Below, piece after piece: positions 33,921 to 43,776 of a stretch of DNA of 64,000 nucleotides. A program made the translations under genes and the position numbers. Each line of letters begins with the position of its first letter. Within the stretch, counting starts at the first letter, position 1. The stretch lies in NCBI RefSeq assembly GCF_002776525.5, contig NC_045438.1:156713332-156777331 (forward strand). The letters are read 5' to 3'. Source of the stretch: Piliocolobus tephrosceles. Lineage: Eukaryota; Chordata; Mammalia; Primates; Cercopithecidae. Under the pieces are notes generated by a model. The model was given only the letters and a program-made list of their open reading frames with translations. It searched no databases and was not told the DNA's origin.

Positions 33921-35090
33921 AACCTATTTGGTATATTTTTTAGAATATAGAGAATTTATATTTCTCCTTATTGAAGAAAAAAATCCCCATCTGTGTTCCA
34001 CCACTCCTCTTGGGGACAATTTGTTTTCCTGAACAGGTGGCTTTCTTTAAGTGAACATTTTCTCTAAGGTAATATGCTTCATGCAGAGTTCACTTTTGAG
34101 CTAAAAGAAGGGCAAGAACTGTAAATAATTACTGTGGCATGAGAGAAGGAGAAAGAATTGCCCAGAAATCCTTTAGGCTCCTTCAGTGTCTAATAGCCTA
34201 GGATTCCAAAAAGGTTTGAGAATGTTTCTCACACTCATATTTGGCCCAAGCACACGGATCCAGTCGGCCAACTTTCACTTTGAGAAAAGCTTCAAATTCC
34301 ACATTCTTGGATAAAACATAAATAGAGCCAGTTACTCCCTCTCAGGCTTTTATGAACTGGAATCATATTTCTTAACCTACCATTCCTGAGTGTGAGAAAA
34401 ACCAGAGGAATGATACGTAATTTCTTAACAAGCTGTGCTAGGATATCAATTTTAACTGGCCAATAGAACCAACGCAGATTATGTTTTAGAGAAATATAAT
34501 ACCTTATAAATCAGCTGTGTGTAAAAACCTTCACAAAAACAAGCGATGTGTTATCAGTACAAAGGAGAAAAAAAATTCTCCTGGAAATGTGTGGGTCTAT
34601 TAGCAGAGACAAGCACTGCTTGCCTCGCACTCCATACTCCAAAGGGCAATTCATATGAAAGGTAATAGTAGGCTGGCTCCCTTTATGCTGAACACAGGAA
34701 ATACAGAAAAACATCTATGAGACTGAGCAAAGTGGTAGTATTTCATGCACTGGCTGGCTCAGCACCAAAATTCAAATCAATACTCCAGAGAGAAGAGCCC
34801 CCTGAAACAGCCCAGCCAGAGCTTGAACAGTTCAATGATCATTTAATTTAAGCCCCTCTTTTTACAGACAAATGAACACAGGTCCCCAAGAGTTTAGGTG
34901 ATGTTCTTATGGGCCCTTATCAGGTTAGAGCAGAGCCCAGGGAGAGACAGAGGTGAGGTCCTCTGCTCTCTACTTCTGCCTCCACACTGTGCTTGCTCTG
35001 ACCAATGTCCTCCCACCGGCGATGCAGAACTTCAAAGGGATGGAAGAGACGGCAAAGTCACCAGCGAATCTGTGTAATATACACAACTGA
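33921..35090. other. Unassigned unique sequence
   Basis: No gene is seen. A weak MIR-like antisense piece may lie at about 34830-34910. The remaining sequence is of mixed composition with no repeats recognised. Confidence 0.4.
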
Positions 35091-35105
35091 TGACTTCCTC
35101 CTTTA

Positions 35106-35390
35106 AAAATTTTTTTGACGTAGGGTCTTGCTCTGTTACACAGGCCGGAGTGCAGTGGCACAATCATAACTCGAAATCCTGGACTCAAGTAAGCCTTTTG
35201 CCTCAGCCTCCTGAGTAGCTGGGACTACAAGGAGCACACCTCCATGCCTGGCTGATTTTTTAGACCTTTTCTTTAGAGACAGTAGTCTCGCTATGTTCCC
35301 CAGGCTGGTCTTGAACCCCTGGCCTCAGGAGATCCTCCCACCTTGGCCTCCCAAAGTGGTGACTTCAGGTGTGAGCCACCGTGCCCAGCA
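35106..35390 (-). mobile_element. AluJ-like, antisense
   Basis: Diverged antisense Alu from TTTTTTTGACGTAGGGTC to CCACCGTGCCCAGC, with AluJ-type forms such as GGCACAATCATAACTCG and GGACTCAAGTAAGCC. The target duplication TTCCTCCTTTA is exact at 35095-35105 and 35393-35403. Confidence 0.92.
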
Positions 35391-35489
35391 GTTTCCTCCT
35401 TTACAGAAATCAATTAATGCAAAATAAAGGAGGAAGGGAGAAAATGATAGCTAAGCAGAGAACATGCAACAAAGTCAATGCGAATGACC

Positions 35490-35705
35490 ATGTGGTTGAG
35501 CGTCTACTATGTGGCAGGTGCGTCACATGCATTATCTGGAATGAATGAACATTCTCCAATACAGCAAGTTTCTATCCATTCCACAGGTGAGGCGCCTCAT
35601 GCTCATATAGATAAATTGCCCACCACCGTGTGTTAACGAAAGGAGAGCAGAACACACACATGAAATCAGGACACCCTGACTCCAAATCCCATCATTGTTT
35701 CATGT
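35490..35705 (-). repeat. MIR, antisense
   Basis: GAGCGTCTACTATGTGGCAGG, CATGCATTATCTGGAATG, TCCATTCCACAGGTGAGGCGCC and CACCCTGACTCCAAATCCC follow the antisense of MIR, with a short deletion in the middle. Confidence 0.7.
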
Positions 35706-36016
35706 CTCTAGCTGCAGACAATTCTTAATGTGAGCCCTGGATAGGAAAAGGAACAAGTCATGGAAGGTCCACTTAAGTAAGTTCTGCTTCAAGCAGCTAA
35801 GGAGGTGCTGTCTTTAACAAGCCAAATTAAGACAGGCAAAGTCACCCCAGTAGCTGTTGAGTTCAGCATTTGCTTTTAAAATGAGAATTATTGTCTCAGG
35901 GTGAAGACTCCCGTTCAAGCATGAGTCATACATCCCAGCAGGCCTGGTTTGTTTTTAGTGAAGTGTGGCGGGGGAAGGAGGGGTTGTATTCACCATCAAA
36001 GCTTGTCACGGAGGAT

Positions 36017-36018
<2 letters not shown>

Positions 36019-36056
<38 letters not shown>
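36019..36056. repeat. (AC)19 microsatellite
   Basis: A perfect AC dinucleotide run of about 19 units. This is the cleanest dinucleotide run in the window and is likely to be polymorphic. Confidence 0.97.
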
Positions 36057-36059
<3 letters not shown>

Positions 36060-36429
36060 TGCCCGTTACAGCTGCTCCAGGCATCTCTCGCCTGACAGAA
36101 TAGGGTCTGTTTCCGACCCGGACACATCCTTAAAGAATGTGATCTTTGCAGCGATCACCAGCAGGAAATGACCTTGAGGAAAGCCACTTGATGTCATTCC
36201 TTGAACGTTCTGCTGTCAGCTCCCAAAACTGTTAGGAATGAGGTCGTAACTGTCTCCTTCAGCTGCATAAACAGAGGCCACCAAAGGTCTCTAGGAAAGA
36301 AAAAAGCTGGTAATCACAGCAATTCACGTGTGGACCAAATATGGCAGCACCGGTGGTAGGCAGAGTCATGTTGTGACTCACACAAACCCAAGATGGAATC
36401 CCACAGCTGCCGTTTTCCAGGGGTATGAC

Positions 36430-36525
36430 ATCAAAATGCATAAATGCCTCAGTTTCCCCATCTGCTTGATGGGCATCAGAGCATCACCATGAGGGCTGAG
36501 CCGAGTACTTATGGAAGCAGTGGGT
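36430..36525 (+). repeat. MIR fragment, sense
   Basis: AAATGCCTCAGTTTCCCCATCTGC...GATGGGCATCAGAGCATCACC is the MIR core TTTCCTCATCTG area and what follows. Only about 90 bases are visible. Confidence 0.6.
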
Positions 36526-36606
36526 GACACATGTAGCCAGTGCCTGATCAATGCTGCTTCTCATCCATCCTCCTCCTGCATGATGATGTGGTTAGAAATC
36601 TCCAAT

Positions 36607-36963
36607 GGCCGGGCACAGTGGCTCATGCCTGCAATCCCAGCACTTTGGGAGGCCGAGGCGGGAGGATCACCTGAGGTCGGGAGTTCGAGACCAGCCTGAC
36701 CAGCATGGAGAAACTCTGTCTCTACTAAAAATAGAAAATTAGCCGGGTGTGGTGGCACATGCCTGTAGTCCCCACTAGTAGAGAGGCTGAGGCAGGAGAA
36801 TCGCTTGAACCTGGGAGGTGGAGGTTGCGGTGAGCTGAGATCGCACCATTGCACTCCCGCCTGGGCAACAAGAGCAAACCTCTGTCAAAAGAAAGAAAGA
36901 AGGAAAGAAAGAAAGAAAGAAAAAGAAAGAAAGAGAGAGAGAGAGGGAAGGAGGGAGGGAGGG
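36607..36963 (+). mobile_element. Alu (AluS-like), sense, with long GA-rich tail
   Basis: Full-length sense Alu from GGCCGGGCACAGTGGCTC to AACCTCTGTC. The tail has become a microsatellite of GAAA, GGAA and GGGA units (about 36885-36965). A diverged target duplication, AGAAATCTCC at 36594-36603 and AGGAATCTCT at 36964-36973, is likely. It lies right beside the next Alu. Confidence 0.9.
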
Positions 36964-36978
36964 AGGAATCTCTGGTGC

Positions 36979-37428
36979 AGCTGGGCACGGCAGCTCACAC
37001 GTGTAATCCCAGCACTTTGTGAGGCCAAGGAGGGTGGATTACCTGAGGTCAGGAGTTTGAGACCAGCCTGGCCAACGTGGTGAAACCCTGTCTCTACTAA
37101 AACTACAAAAAATTAGCCAGTTGTGGTGGTGCACACCTGTAATCCCAGCACTTTGGGAGACCGAAGCAGGCGGCTCACTTGAGGTTAGGAGTTGGAGACC
37201 AGCTTGGCCAGCATGGCAAAACCCCATCTCTACTAAAAACACAAAAATTAGCCAGGCGTGGTGGCGCACACCTGTAATCCCAGCTAGTCAGGAGGCTGAG
37301 GCAGGAGAATCACTTGAGGCAGGAGGTAGAGGTTGCAGTGAGTCAAAAACACACCACTGCACTCCAGCTTGAGCGACAGAGAGAGACACTGCCCCCACCC
37401 CCCCCCCCCACAAAAAAAAAAAAAAAAA
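36979..37428 (+). mobile_element. Trimeric Alu (left-left-right arms), sense
   Basis: The copy starts GCTGGGCACGGCAGCTC and has a full left arm and linker (AAAAATTAGCC). At the point where the right arm should continue CAGCTACT it instead reads CAGCACTTTGGGAGACCG, a second left arm. A second linker and a normal right arm follow. A perfect 12-bp target duplication, AATCTCTGGTGC, flanks the whole at 36967-36978 and 37429-37440. So the three arms either arrived as one insertion, or the extra arm was gained later inside one insertion. A C run lies at 37392-37409 before the A-tail. Confidence 0.92.
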
Positions 37429-37440
37429 AATCTCTGGTGC

Positions 37441-38120
37441 CTATCAAAACCAAGAGTGGCCCAACAAAGGGCTGACCAGCCCAGCTTCCCGGTCATCGGG
37501 GTCACACTGATGCTAATGGAGCAAGCTGGCAAGCTTGACGTTTAATATAAAACTGCCAGCATCAGATTCTTTGGGGCCAATGTTTCCCCAGGGTTTAAGA
37601 ATCACTGTTATAAATTCTTCTTCCTTACAGATCTCAGAACTGATCCCTCCTCTCTTTGGCACATATCTCTGCCTCAGCTTCAGCTCTCAGCCCCCTCCCT
37701 GAATCCTGCAGCACTTCCCAACTGTGTCCCTGCCTTTGATCTGCCCCCATCATCCCCAGTCCCTACATTGCTGCCACAGTGAGCTCTCTGACACGTCTGT
37801 CCGCGGCGGTGGATATTATTACGTGTTTCTCAGCATCATTCTGTCTTCTCCTTTAAACAGAGACTGGATTTTGTTCAGATACCTAAATCTCCCACCTTTG
37901 CCATATGCTTCTAGGAAAGCTGTCTCGTCTCCCTTTTCCTTGGGCCAGCCTGATTAATCAAAGAGTTAGCCTGTCCACTTACCAGTGACTGTTTTAATAT
38001 TGGTTCATGTTTCAGTTCTGGACGATGTTATGGAAGGAAAGGTTTGTGGCTACTTCTAGGAGCGTTCTTCTTCACTCCTTATCTGCAGGCCATGAAACAT
38101 GCAAATTTCTGCCATGACAC
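37441..38120. other. Unassigned sequence; weak MER5- or L2-like text
   Basis: Text around 37540-37615 (CATCAGATTCTTTGGGG... GGGTTTAAGAATCACTG) resembles the edge of a MER5-type hAT fragment, but weakly. Pyrimidine-rich text at 37620-37860 may be old L2. No gene is seen. Confidence 0.35.
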
Positions 38121-38124
38121 TATC

Positions 38125-38285
38125 ACAGTGCCTTACTCATTTATTTATGTGTTTGGATCCCTACAGAGACTGTAAGCTCGTAGCGTGGCCTTCTCTTACC
38201 CTACTGTTCATCCCACTCCTAATACTGGCGTATAGTAGACCTTCGAATAACAGTTGCTGAATGAATGAAGGAAGGAAGGATGGTC
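38125..38285 (+). repeat. L2 3' end, sense
   Basis: TTACTCATTTATTTATGTGTTTGG, CCCTACAGAGACTGTAAGCTCG, CTGGCGTATAGTAGACCTTCGAATAA and GTTGCTGAATGAATGAAGG match the last 150 bases of L2. Confidence 0.75.
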
Positions 38286-39770
38286 TAAGTTATCAAGGGT
38301 GGTGGATCTTCCCAAAGCACTTCCTAACAAAGGGACAGAGACCCTACTCCACAATCAAAGGACATCCACTTATAGGTGATGTTCGCTATAAACTCACATC
38401 TGTTGCAGCTGCCTTTTCCAGAACACAATGCCAGGCCAGATGTCAACCTTCTTTGCTAAGTAGGAAGTGTTTCCTAAGTCACATACACAAGAAAACCTCT
38501 CTACAGGATGTTATGATTGCCCCTTAAAGGCAACAACAAAGCAGGGTTTTAGGACATCAGAGTCAGATGCACTTTGAACACCCTGTCTTCTCAGCAGAGG
38601 CAACATCATGTACTGGCTTGAGTCACCCAAATCAACAAGACAGGTAGTACAGAAGGGTATGACCTTGAAGCAGAAGAGACCCTGGCCTCACCTGCAGGGC
38701 ATTGCAATCTGAAGTGGACATAAAGCGTAATCACCAAGAACATTAAATTAAAAACCCTGCCTGCCCCCATAAAGCCCAGAGGACAAATTAGTAGAGTTGT
38801 ATACAGGCTGCAATGGAATCGTTTGCAATTAAGAGCAATAATTTAGCTTCTGTTCCTGTAATTATAACTGCTCCTGTGTGGACAGAGAGATCCCTCATTG
38901 TGTCTGGAACAATCGCAGCATTCCAAACATAAAGCAAGCCAAAGTAGCATACCCCAGGGCCGCCTCTTTCAACAAGCTATCGCTCAACAGCTCCCCGGTG
39001 CAGCCGGCTTGAGGGCCCAGTTTCCTGCCATTGTTAGCCTGTTGAGCCTGGAATTCCATCCAAATGGATTTGACCCCTTTGCTAAACAGCACTGCATATT
39101 TCCCTGATTAGTATATTCCTGTGTTTAGATGGGAAGTGGCAAGGTTGGGGGAGGTGAAGGGAGAAAGACAAGGAAAATAATAAGGAAAAACAACTCCATT
39201 CTATTCATACAATGATGATAGCAACCTGGAACTCCGGCTTCATCTGCAAGTGTGATATATGTGCTACTCATGCATAAATAAACATTCATCCATCAAAAAT
39301 CCTGTGTTATGTGCATGCAATAGACTAACCAGGCTAGGAATGAGCATGCACACCTGACTTCATTAATAAGCAGTGATTGCTATGGGGGCTCTGTTTATTC
39401 TAAGAACATGCAGAAAATTATAAACTATCATCTCCCTGTAGTTGTCCTTAACTACGTGAGTTCTGTTCCTCAAGGACATTTCCTTCTGACAATGACACTG
39501 AAGAGGAGCCTTTAGGTATTCGGCAGCTGGGGTGATTCCTGGATATACAGGACTGCCGTTCTGCACATCACATCTTCTCCCACCGTACCATACTTCCTGC
39601 TGTTTCCTCTAATGCTCCAGTTTCTATCCAATCATTTTGCCCTTTATGTTAATCCGGAATTCTGTCTTACAGATCACTTCACCATATATTCCATAGCAAA
39701 CATTTTTATCACCACATGTTTATTAATGTCTATTTATTAATGACCCAAAGGCAGAGAAAAAATAATTCAC
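38286..39770. other. Unassigned unique sequence
   Basis: No gene or repeat was recognised. The part at 38800-39120 is of balanced, complex composition with homeobox-type TAATT words, a SOX-like CCATTGTT (about 39027-39034) and an E-box-like CAGCTG family of words. It could be conserved non-coding DNA, but this is only an impression. Confidence 0.4.
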
Positions 39771-39774
39771 CATT

Positions 39775-40076
39775 TAAAGTCCTATGAGGATATCAAAACT
39801 AAAAATTTACATGCTTTAAAGACACCATCGAGAAAGTGAAAAAGCCCATAGAGTGGAAGAAAAGTTTCACAACTCATATATTTAATAAGGGACTTGTATC
39901 TAGAATATATAGGGAACTATGACAACTCAAGACGAATAACCCAGTTGAAAGCAGGCAAGACACTGAATAGATATTTTACCAAAGAAGACATGCAAGTAGC
40001 CAGCAAGCACATGAAATGATGTTCAGTGTCATTAGCCCCCAAGAATGTGCAAATCAAAACCGCAGTAGGATACCAC
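39775..40076 (+). mobile_element. Old L1M, sense, piece 1 (late ORF2)
   Basis: ACATGCTTTAAAGACACCATCG, AAGTTTCACAACTCATATATTT, GGGACTTGTATCTAGAATATATAGG, AAAGAAGACATGCAAGTAGCC and GTGCAAATCAAAACCGCAGTAGG are sense L1 ORF2 C-terminal text with many changes. The element is cut at 40076 by an LTR and resumes at 40841. Confidence 0.82.
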
Positions 40077-40836
40077 CGTTACATGGGGGTCTTTGTTCTT
40101 ACAGCTCCCAAGATGTGGCGAGCCACTCTCAAGATGGCGGCAAGCCTTTTGTTCCCTGACCTGGGGTTCTTGGCCTCACGGATTCCAAGGACTGGAACCT
40201 TGGGCCATGCGGTGAGTGTTATAGCTCTTATTAGAAGCCTTGGGTCACAGAATAGAACCATGGAACCCAGCAACTAGTGTTCAGCTCAATTGGGACGAAC
40301 CCTGGGGCCTTAGCCATGCAGGAACAATAGCGAGCCTCTAGCCCCATCGGGAGCGGCAATGGGCGCCTAGCTGGATCAGCACAGCGGTCAGCCCACTGGA
40401 TCCGAAGGGGTGGAAGTCAGCGGCAGGTCTATGACGGCGGCAAACAGCAATGGTGGACAGCGAGCAAAAGCTCAGCTCCAACTGTAACAAACACCGACCA
40501 GAAGAGTGTGTAATTGCAAGATTGAGTAAAGTGAAAACAGAGCTCCCATACAATGGGAAGGGTCCCAAAGAGGGTTCCTGCTCCCTGCTCAAATGCCTGC
40601 GTTTATATCCCGATCTTTGTCCCTCCCCCTGTGCTCTCAGGCGATATCTTATTTGACTATTTATTTACCTCCTGCTTTAGCCTAATTTGTGTTTTAGTGA
40701 GCCCTCTTTACTACCTGATTGGTTGGGTGCGAGTTGAGTTACAAGCCCCTTGTTTAAGGGTAGGTGCAGTCACCTCTCTCAGCTAGGCTTAGGAATTCTT
40801 AGTTGGCCTAGGAAATCCAGCTAGTCCTGTCTCTCA
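40077..40836 (-). mobile_element. Solo LTR12 (HERV9), antisense, 760 bp
   Basis: Read on the minus strand, the insert begins TGAGAGACAGGACTAGCTGG, then GGTGACTGCACCTACCC-type text, a CCAAT box (antisense ATTGG at 40718-40722), and a TATA-like GGATATAAAC (40601-40610). GGGAGCTCTGTTTTCACTTTAC, TTTGCTCGCTGTCCACC and the CTTCTAATAAGAGCTATAAC area follow. This is the order of LTR12. A 4-bp target duplication, CCAC, lies at 40073-40076 and 40837-40840, the size expected for HERV9. No internal retroviral sequence remains. The usual poly-A-signal stretch has changed (ACTCAATCTTG in antisense of 40511-40530). LTR12 copies are known to act as promoters or enhancers in some tissues; activity of this one is untested. 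Confidence 0.92.
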
Positions 40837-40840
40837 CCAC

Positions 40841-41283
40841 TTCACACCCACTAAAATAACTCTAACAGAGAAGACAGATAATAACAAGTGTTGACGAGAA
40901 TATGGAGCAATCAGAACTCTAATATGCTGCTGATGGGAATGCAGAATGCTGCGGCTGCTTTGGAAATCATTCTGCAGTCAACCAGTCTGGCAGTTCCTTG
41001 AATGATTAAACACAGAATAACCATAGGTGCCAGTAATTCACCTCCAAGGTATATACCCAAAACACATGACAGCACATGTCTACACAAAAACTTGTACACA
41101 AATGTGCATAGCAGCATGATTCATCATAGCAAAAAAGGACAAAGAACCCAAATGTCCTTCAGCTGATGAAAGGATAAATAAAATGTGGTATGTCCATACA
41201 ATGGAATATTATTCAGCAACAAAAAGAAACGAAGTACAAATACATGCTACAACATAAATGAACCTTAAAAACATGCCAAGTGA
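40841..41283 (+). mobile_element. Old L1M, sense, piece 2
   Basis: The L1 continues with TTCACACCCACTAAAATAAC, AACAAGTGTTGACGAGAATATGG, GGTATATACCCAAAACACATG and ACAATGGAATATTATTCAGC. It is then interrupted by a truncated Alu at 41284. Confidence 0.88.
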
Positions 41284-41420
41284 TGTAGTCCCAGCTACTC
41301 GGGAGGCTGAGACAGGAGAATTCCTTAAACGTCGGAGGTGGAGGTTGCAGTGAACTGAGATGGCACTACTACACTCCAGCCTGGGCAACAGAGCAAGACT
41401 TCATCTAAAAAAAAAAAAAA
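41284..41420 (+). mobile_element. Alu right arm, sense, 5'-truncated
   Basis: The copy starts within the right arm at TGTAGTCCCAGCTACTCGG and ends with an 18-A tail. Its target duplication is AAAAACATGCCAAGTGA at 41267-41283 and AAAACATGTCAAGTGA at 41421-41436, in L1 sequence. The truncation happened at insertion. Confidence 0.93.
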
Positions 41421-41436
41421 AAAACATGTCAAGTGA

Positions 41437-41806
41437 AGGAAGCAAGTCACAAAGGACCCCATATTATAGGACTTCATATTATGAAACATCCAGAACCGGC
41501 AAACTGCAGAGACAGAAAGCAGATTAGTGCTTGCCTTAGGTTGCCTAAGTGGTTGCCTAGGAGGCATTCTAAATGGTTATTTCTCCCAAGCAGATGCAGA
41601 AATAGCCAAATGGGAAATGGGCGTATCAGGGGCTGACAGCTAAGGGGTGTGAAATTTCTTTTTAGGATAATGAGAATGTTCTAAAATTGCTTCTGCTGAT
41701 GGGTGCACAACTGTGTGGATATTGTAAAGGTCATTGATCTGTATGCGTCACAGGGGTGAATTATCCGTTATGTGAATTGTATTTCATGAAAGCTTTTAAA
41801 AAAACT
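41437..41806 (+). mobile_element. Old L1M, sense, piece 3 (3' UTR)
   Basis: The final part has AGGAAGCAAGTCACAAAGG, GACAGAAAGCAGATTAGTGC, TTTCTTTTTAGGATAATGAGAATG, GTGCACAACTGTGTGGATATTG and GTGAATTGTATTTCATGAAAGC, which is the 3' UTR of an L1M element. Confidence 0.82.
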
Positions 41807-41854
41807 GTGAGGTTAATTAAATACTCATAATTAGCTGGCAAATTTAATTGAAAG

Positions 41855-42025
41855 AGCATGGGACTTCACTCAGACTCTTTGCAATCTCGTCCTAACCTTG
41901 ACCCTGCTCTAAATGACTAAGTAACTGAGGCAAGCGCCCTAGGCCTCCGGCCTCTGCGCCCTCATCTGTAAAACGAGGAGCGTGGACAGATGCTCCCTGA
42001 GGACTTTCCACTTTTAATTCTTTCA
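41855..42025 (+). repeat. MIR, sense
   Basis: GAAAGAGCATGGGACTTCACTC, GCCCTCATCTGTAAAACGAGGAGCG and AGATGCTCCCTGAGGACTTTCC are MIR/MIR3-type text in order, with a diverged middle. Confidence 0.68.
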
Positions 42026-42029
42026 AAAA

Positions 42030-42880
42030 ACAGTGACCTCCAAAACAATTGTACTGATAAAATAGCCTGACTGTTCTTTGAACTCTCTGAAAGTTATCAT
42101 ATTCTTTTCCTTGGTTTTTAAAATTCCACCATGGACTCCACTGGGTCGTTAAAATAATAAGTTAATTGTGTTTGATTTCAAAGAAAGCAAAGTGTTTTAG
42201 ATTAGTGTGTTTTGTTTATGTGCTGATAATGACCTTTGCTGCAAGCTGAGGTGGGCAGCAGGAGTGAAATCTTCCCAACTGAAGCCAGGCTTGTTGGGGT
42301 CTGCTAGGGCCTGGGAAGCCCCTTCCTACTTGGTCTAAGCTGAGTACATCCACTTCCTCTGAGTCCTCCTCTGTCCTCCCATGCGAATTCTTATTTCCTG
42401 GTGTCCTTCATGTGTGAGTATGAGCCGGTTAGGTCCCCAGGCCAGCACCACATAGACTTGCAGATTAATTCTGGTTTGCAAATGAATCACAGCATGGCCG
42501 GACATTTTTTTAGGTGTGAGTTTTCTTGTCCTCACCATCTTTTACTTGATGGTGGTGCAGGAAGGTGTACTCCTTCTGCCAAGCTGCCATATAAAGTATT
42601 GGTCAGAGGTCTGCTTGACTGGCCAGAATTCAGCCAAGGCTGGCTTCGGAGAGCAGTGAACAGAGCGGGTTGCCTCCTAAGCCCTCACGTTGACAGTGAC
42701 ATAGCTGCACTGAGGTAGAGGCTGCTTTCCCTCTTCCCCATTTCCACCCAGCCTCCTGGCTCTGTTTCAAAGATTCCCTTTTCCCCATCAAAATAAATAT
42801 CTAAGCTTATAAAATACAGCTTCAGCCTAAATCCTGTCTTGTGCTCAAAGCCTTCACATTTGCCTGCACTAATATCCTCT
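42030..42880. other. Unassigned unique sequence
   Basis: No gene is seen. The 105-codon plus-strand frame at 42401-42718 has no domain I know, no good upstream context, and overlaps a minus-strand opening. Part of 42720-42880 may be L2. Confidence 0.4.
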
Positions 42881-42889
42881 TCCTCCAAA

Positions 42890-43078
42890 TCCCATCATAA
42901 TCATGCTTATGAACCATAAAATGCTGGAAATGGGTGGCTAGTTGTCTAATGTCTTTCAAATCAGCATCTTCTACTGGTTCTTGAGGTCAGAACTAAGTCT
43001 AATGCTTCTCTGCTGTCTTCCTCAGTGCCTGGCACAGTTAGACAGACATTAAATAAATGTCTATTAATTGGCTTTACA
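42890..43078 (+). repeat. L2 3' end, sense
   Basis: TTGAGGTCAGAACTAAGTCTAATG, CTTCCTCAGTGCCTGGCACAG and CATTAAATAAATGTCTATTAATTG match the last part of L2. Confidence 0.72.
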
Positions 43079-43286
43079 AAAAATAGTCCTAAGGGAGCAC
43101 CTACAAAGATGTGGTGCATGCCGGCATCCTGAGACAAGCTAAAATGCTGACAATTTCCAACAGATTTCTGAAAATAGTCAAAGAAAACTTTCATAAATAT
43201 TGTGGTCATGCCCTACTAATCAGCCGGCTAGAACTTTTCTTGGGATACATTTAAGTATTTCTTAAATAAAGAAATAATGAAGCTAT

Positions 43287-43292
<6 letters not shown>

Positions 43293-43334
<42 letters not shown>

Positions 43335-43434
43335 NNNNNNNNNNNNNNNNNNNNNNNNNNNNNNNNNNNNNNNNNNNNNNNNNNNNNNNNNNNNNNNNNN
43401 NNNNNNNNNNNNNNNNNNNNNNNNNNNNNNNNNN

Positions 43435-43476
<42 letters not shown>

Positions 43477-43760
43477 ACATGGAATTTCGCTCCTGTTACC
43501 CAGGCTGGAGTGCAATGGCACAGTCTCAGCTCACTGAAACCTCCACCTGTTTCAACCTTCAAGTGATTCTCCTGCCTCAGCCTCCCAAGTAGCTGGGATT
43601 ATAGGCGCCTGCCACCACGCCCAGCTAATGTTTGTATTTTTAGTAGAGACAGGGTTTCACCATGTTGGCCAGGCTGGTCTCGAACTCCTGACCTCAAGTG
43701 ATCCACCCACCTCGGCCTCCCAAAGTGCTGGGATTACAGGCATAGGCCACTACACCTGGC
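43293..43760 (-). mobile_element. Alu (AluS-like), antisense, with assembly gap in its tail
   Basis: Antisense Alu from the T run to CCACTACACCTGGC. The tail is unusually long on both sides of the 100-N gap at 43335-43434. The target duplication TGAAGCTATGACTTT at 43278-43292 recurs as TGAAGCTATCACTTT at 43761-43775, so the gap lies wholly within the A-tail of one insertion. Translated frames rich in Lys or Phe with unknown residues come from this tail and are not genes. Confidence 0.92.
43335..43434. other. Assembly gap, 100 N
   Basis: A run of exactly 100 N inside a poly-T tract. The round number suggests a gap of unknown size placed where reads could not cross the homopolymer. Confidence 0.98.
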
Positions 43761-43776
43761 TGAAGCTATCACTTTC

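Noticed and set aside
37540..37615. MER5-type hAT fragment
   Set aside because: Only the last 20 or so bases resemble a MER5 edge; too weak to annotate separately.
43228..43562. Lys-rich/Phe-rich frames containing unknown residues
   Set aside because: Translation of an Alu A-tail across an assembly gap.
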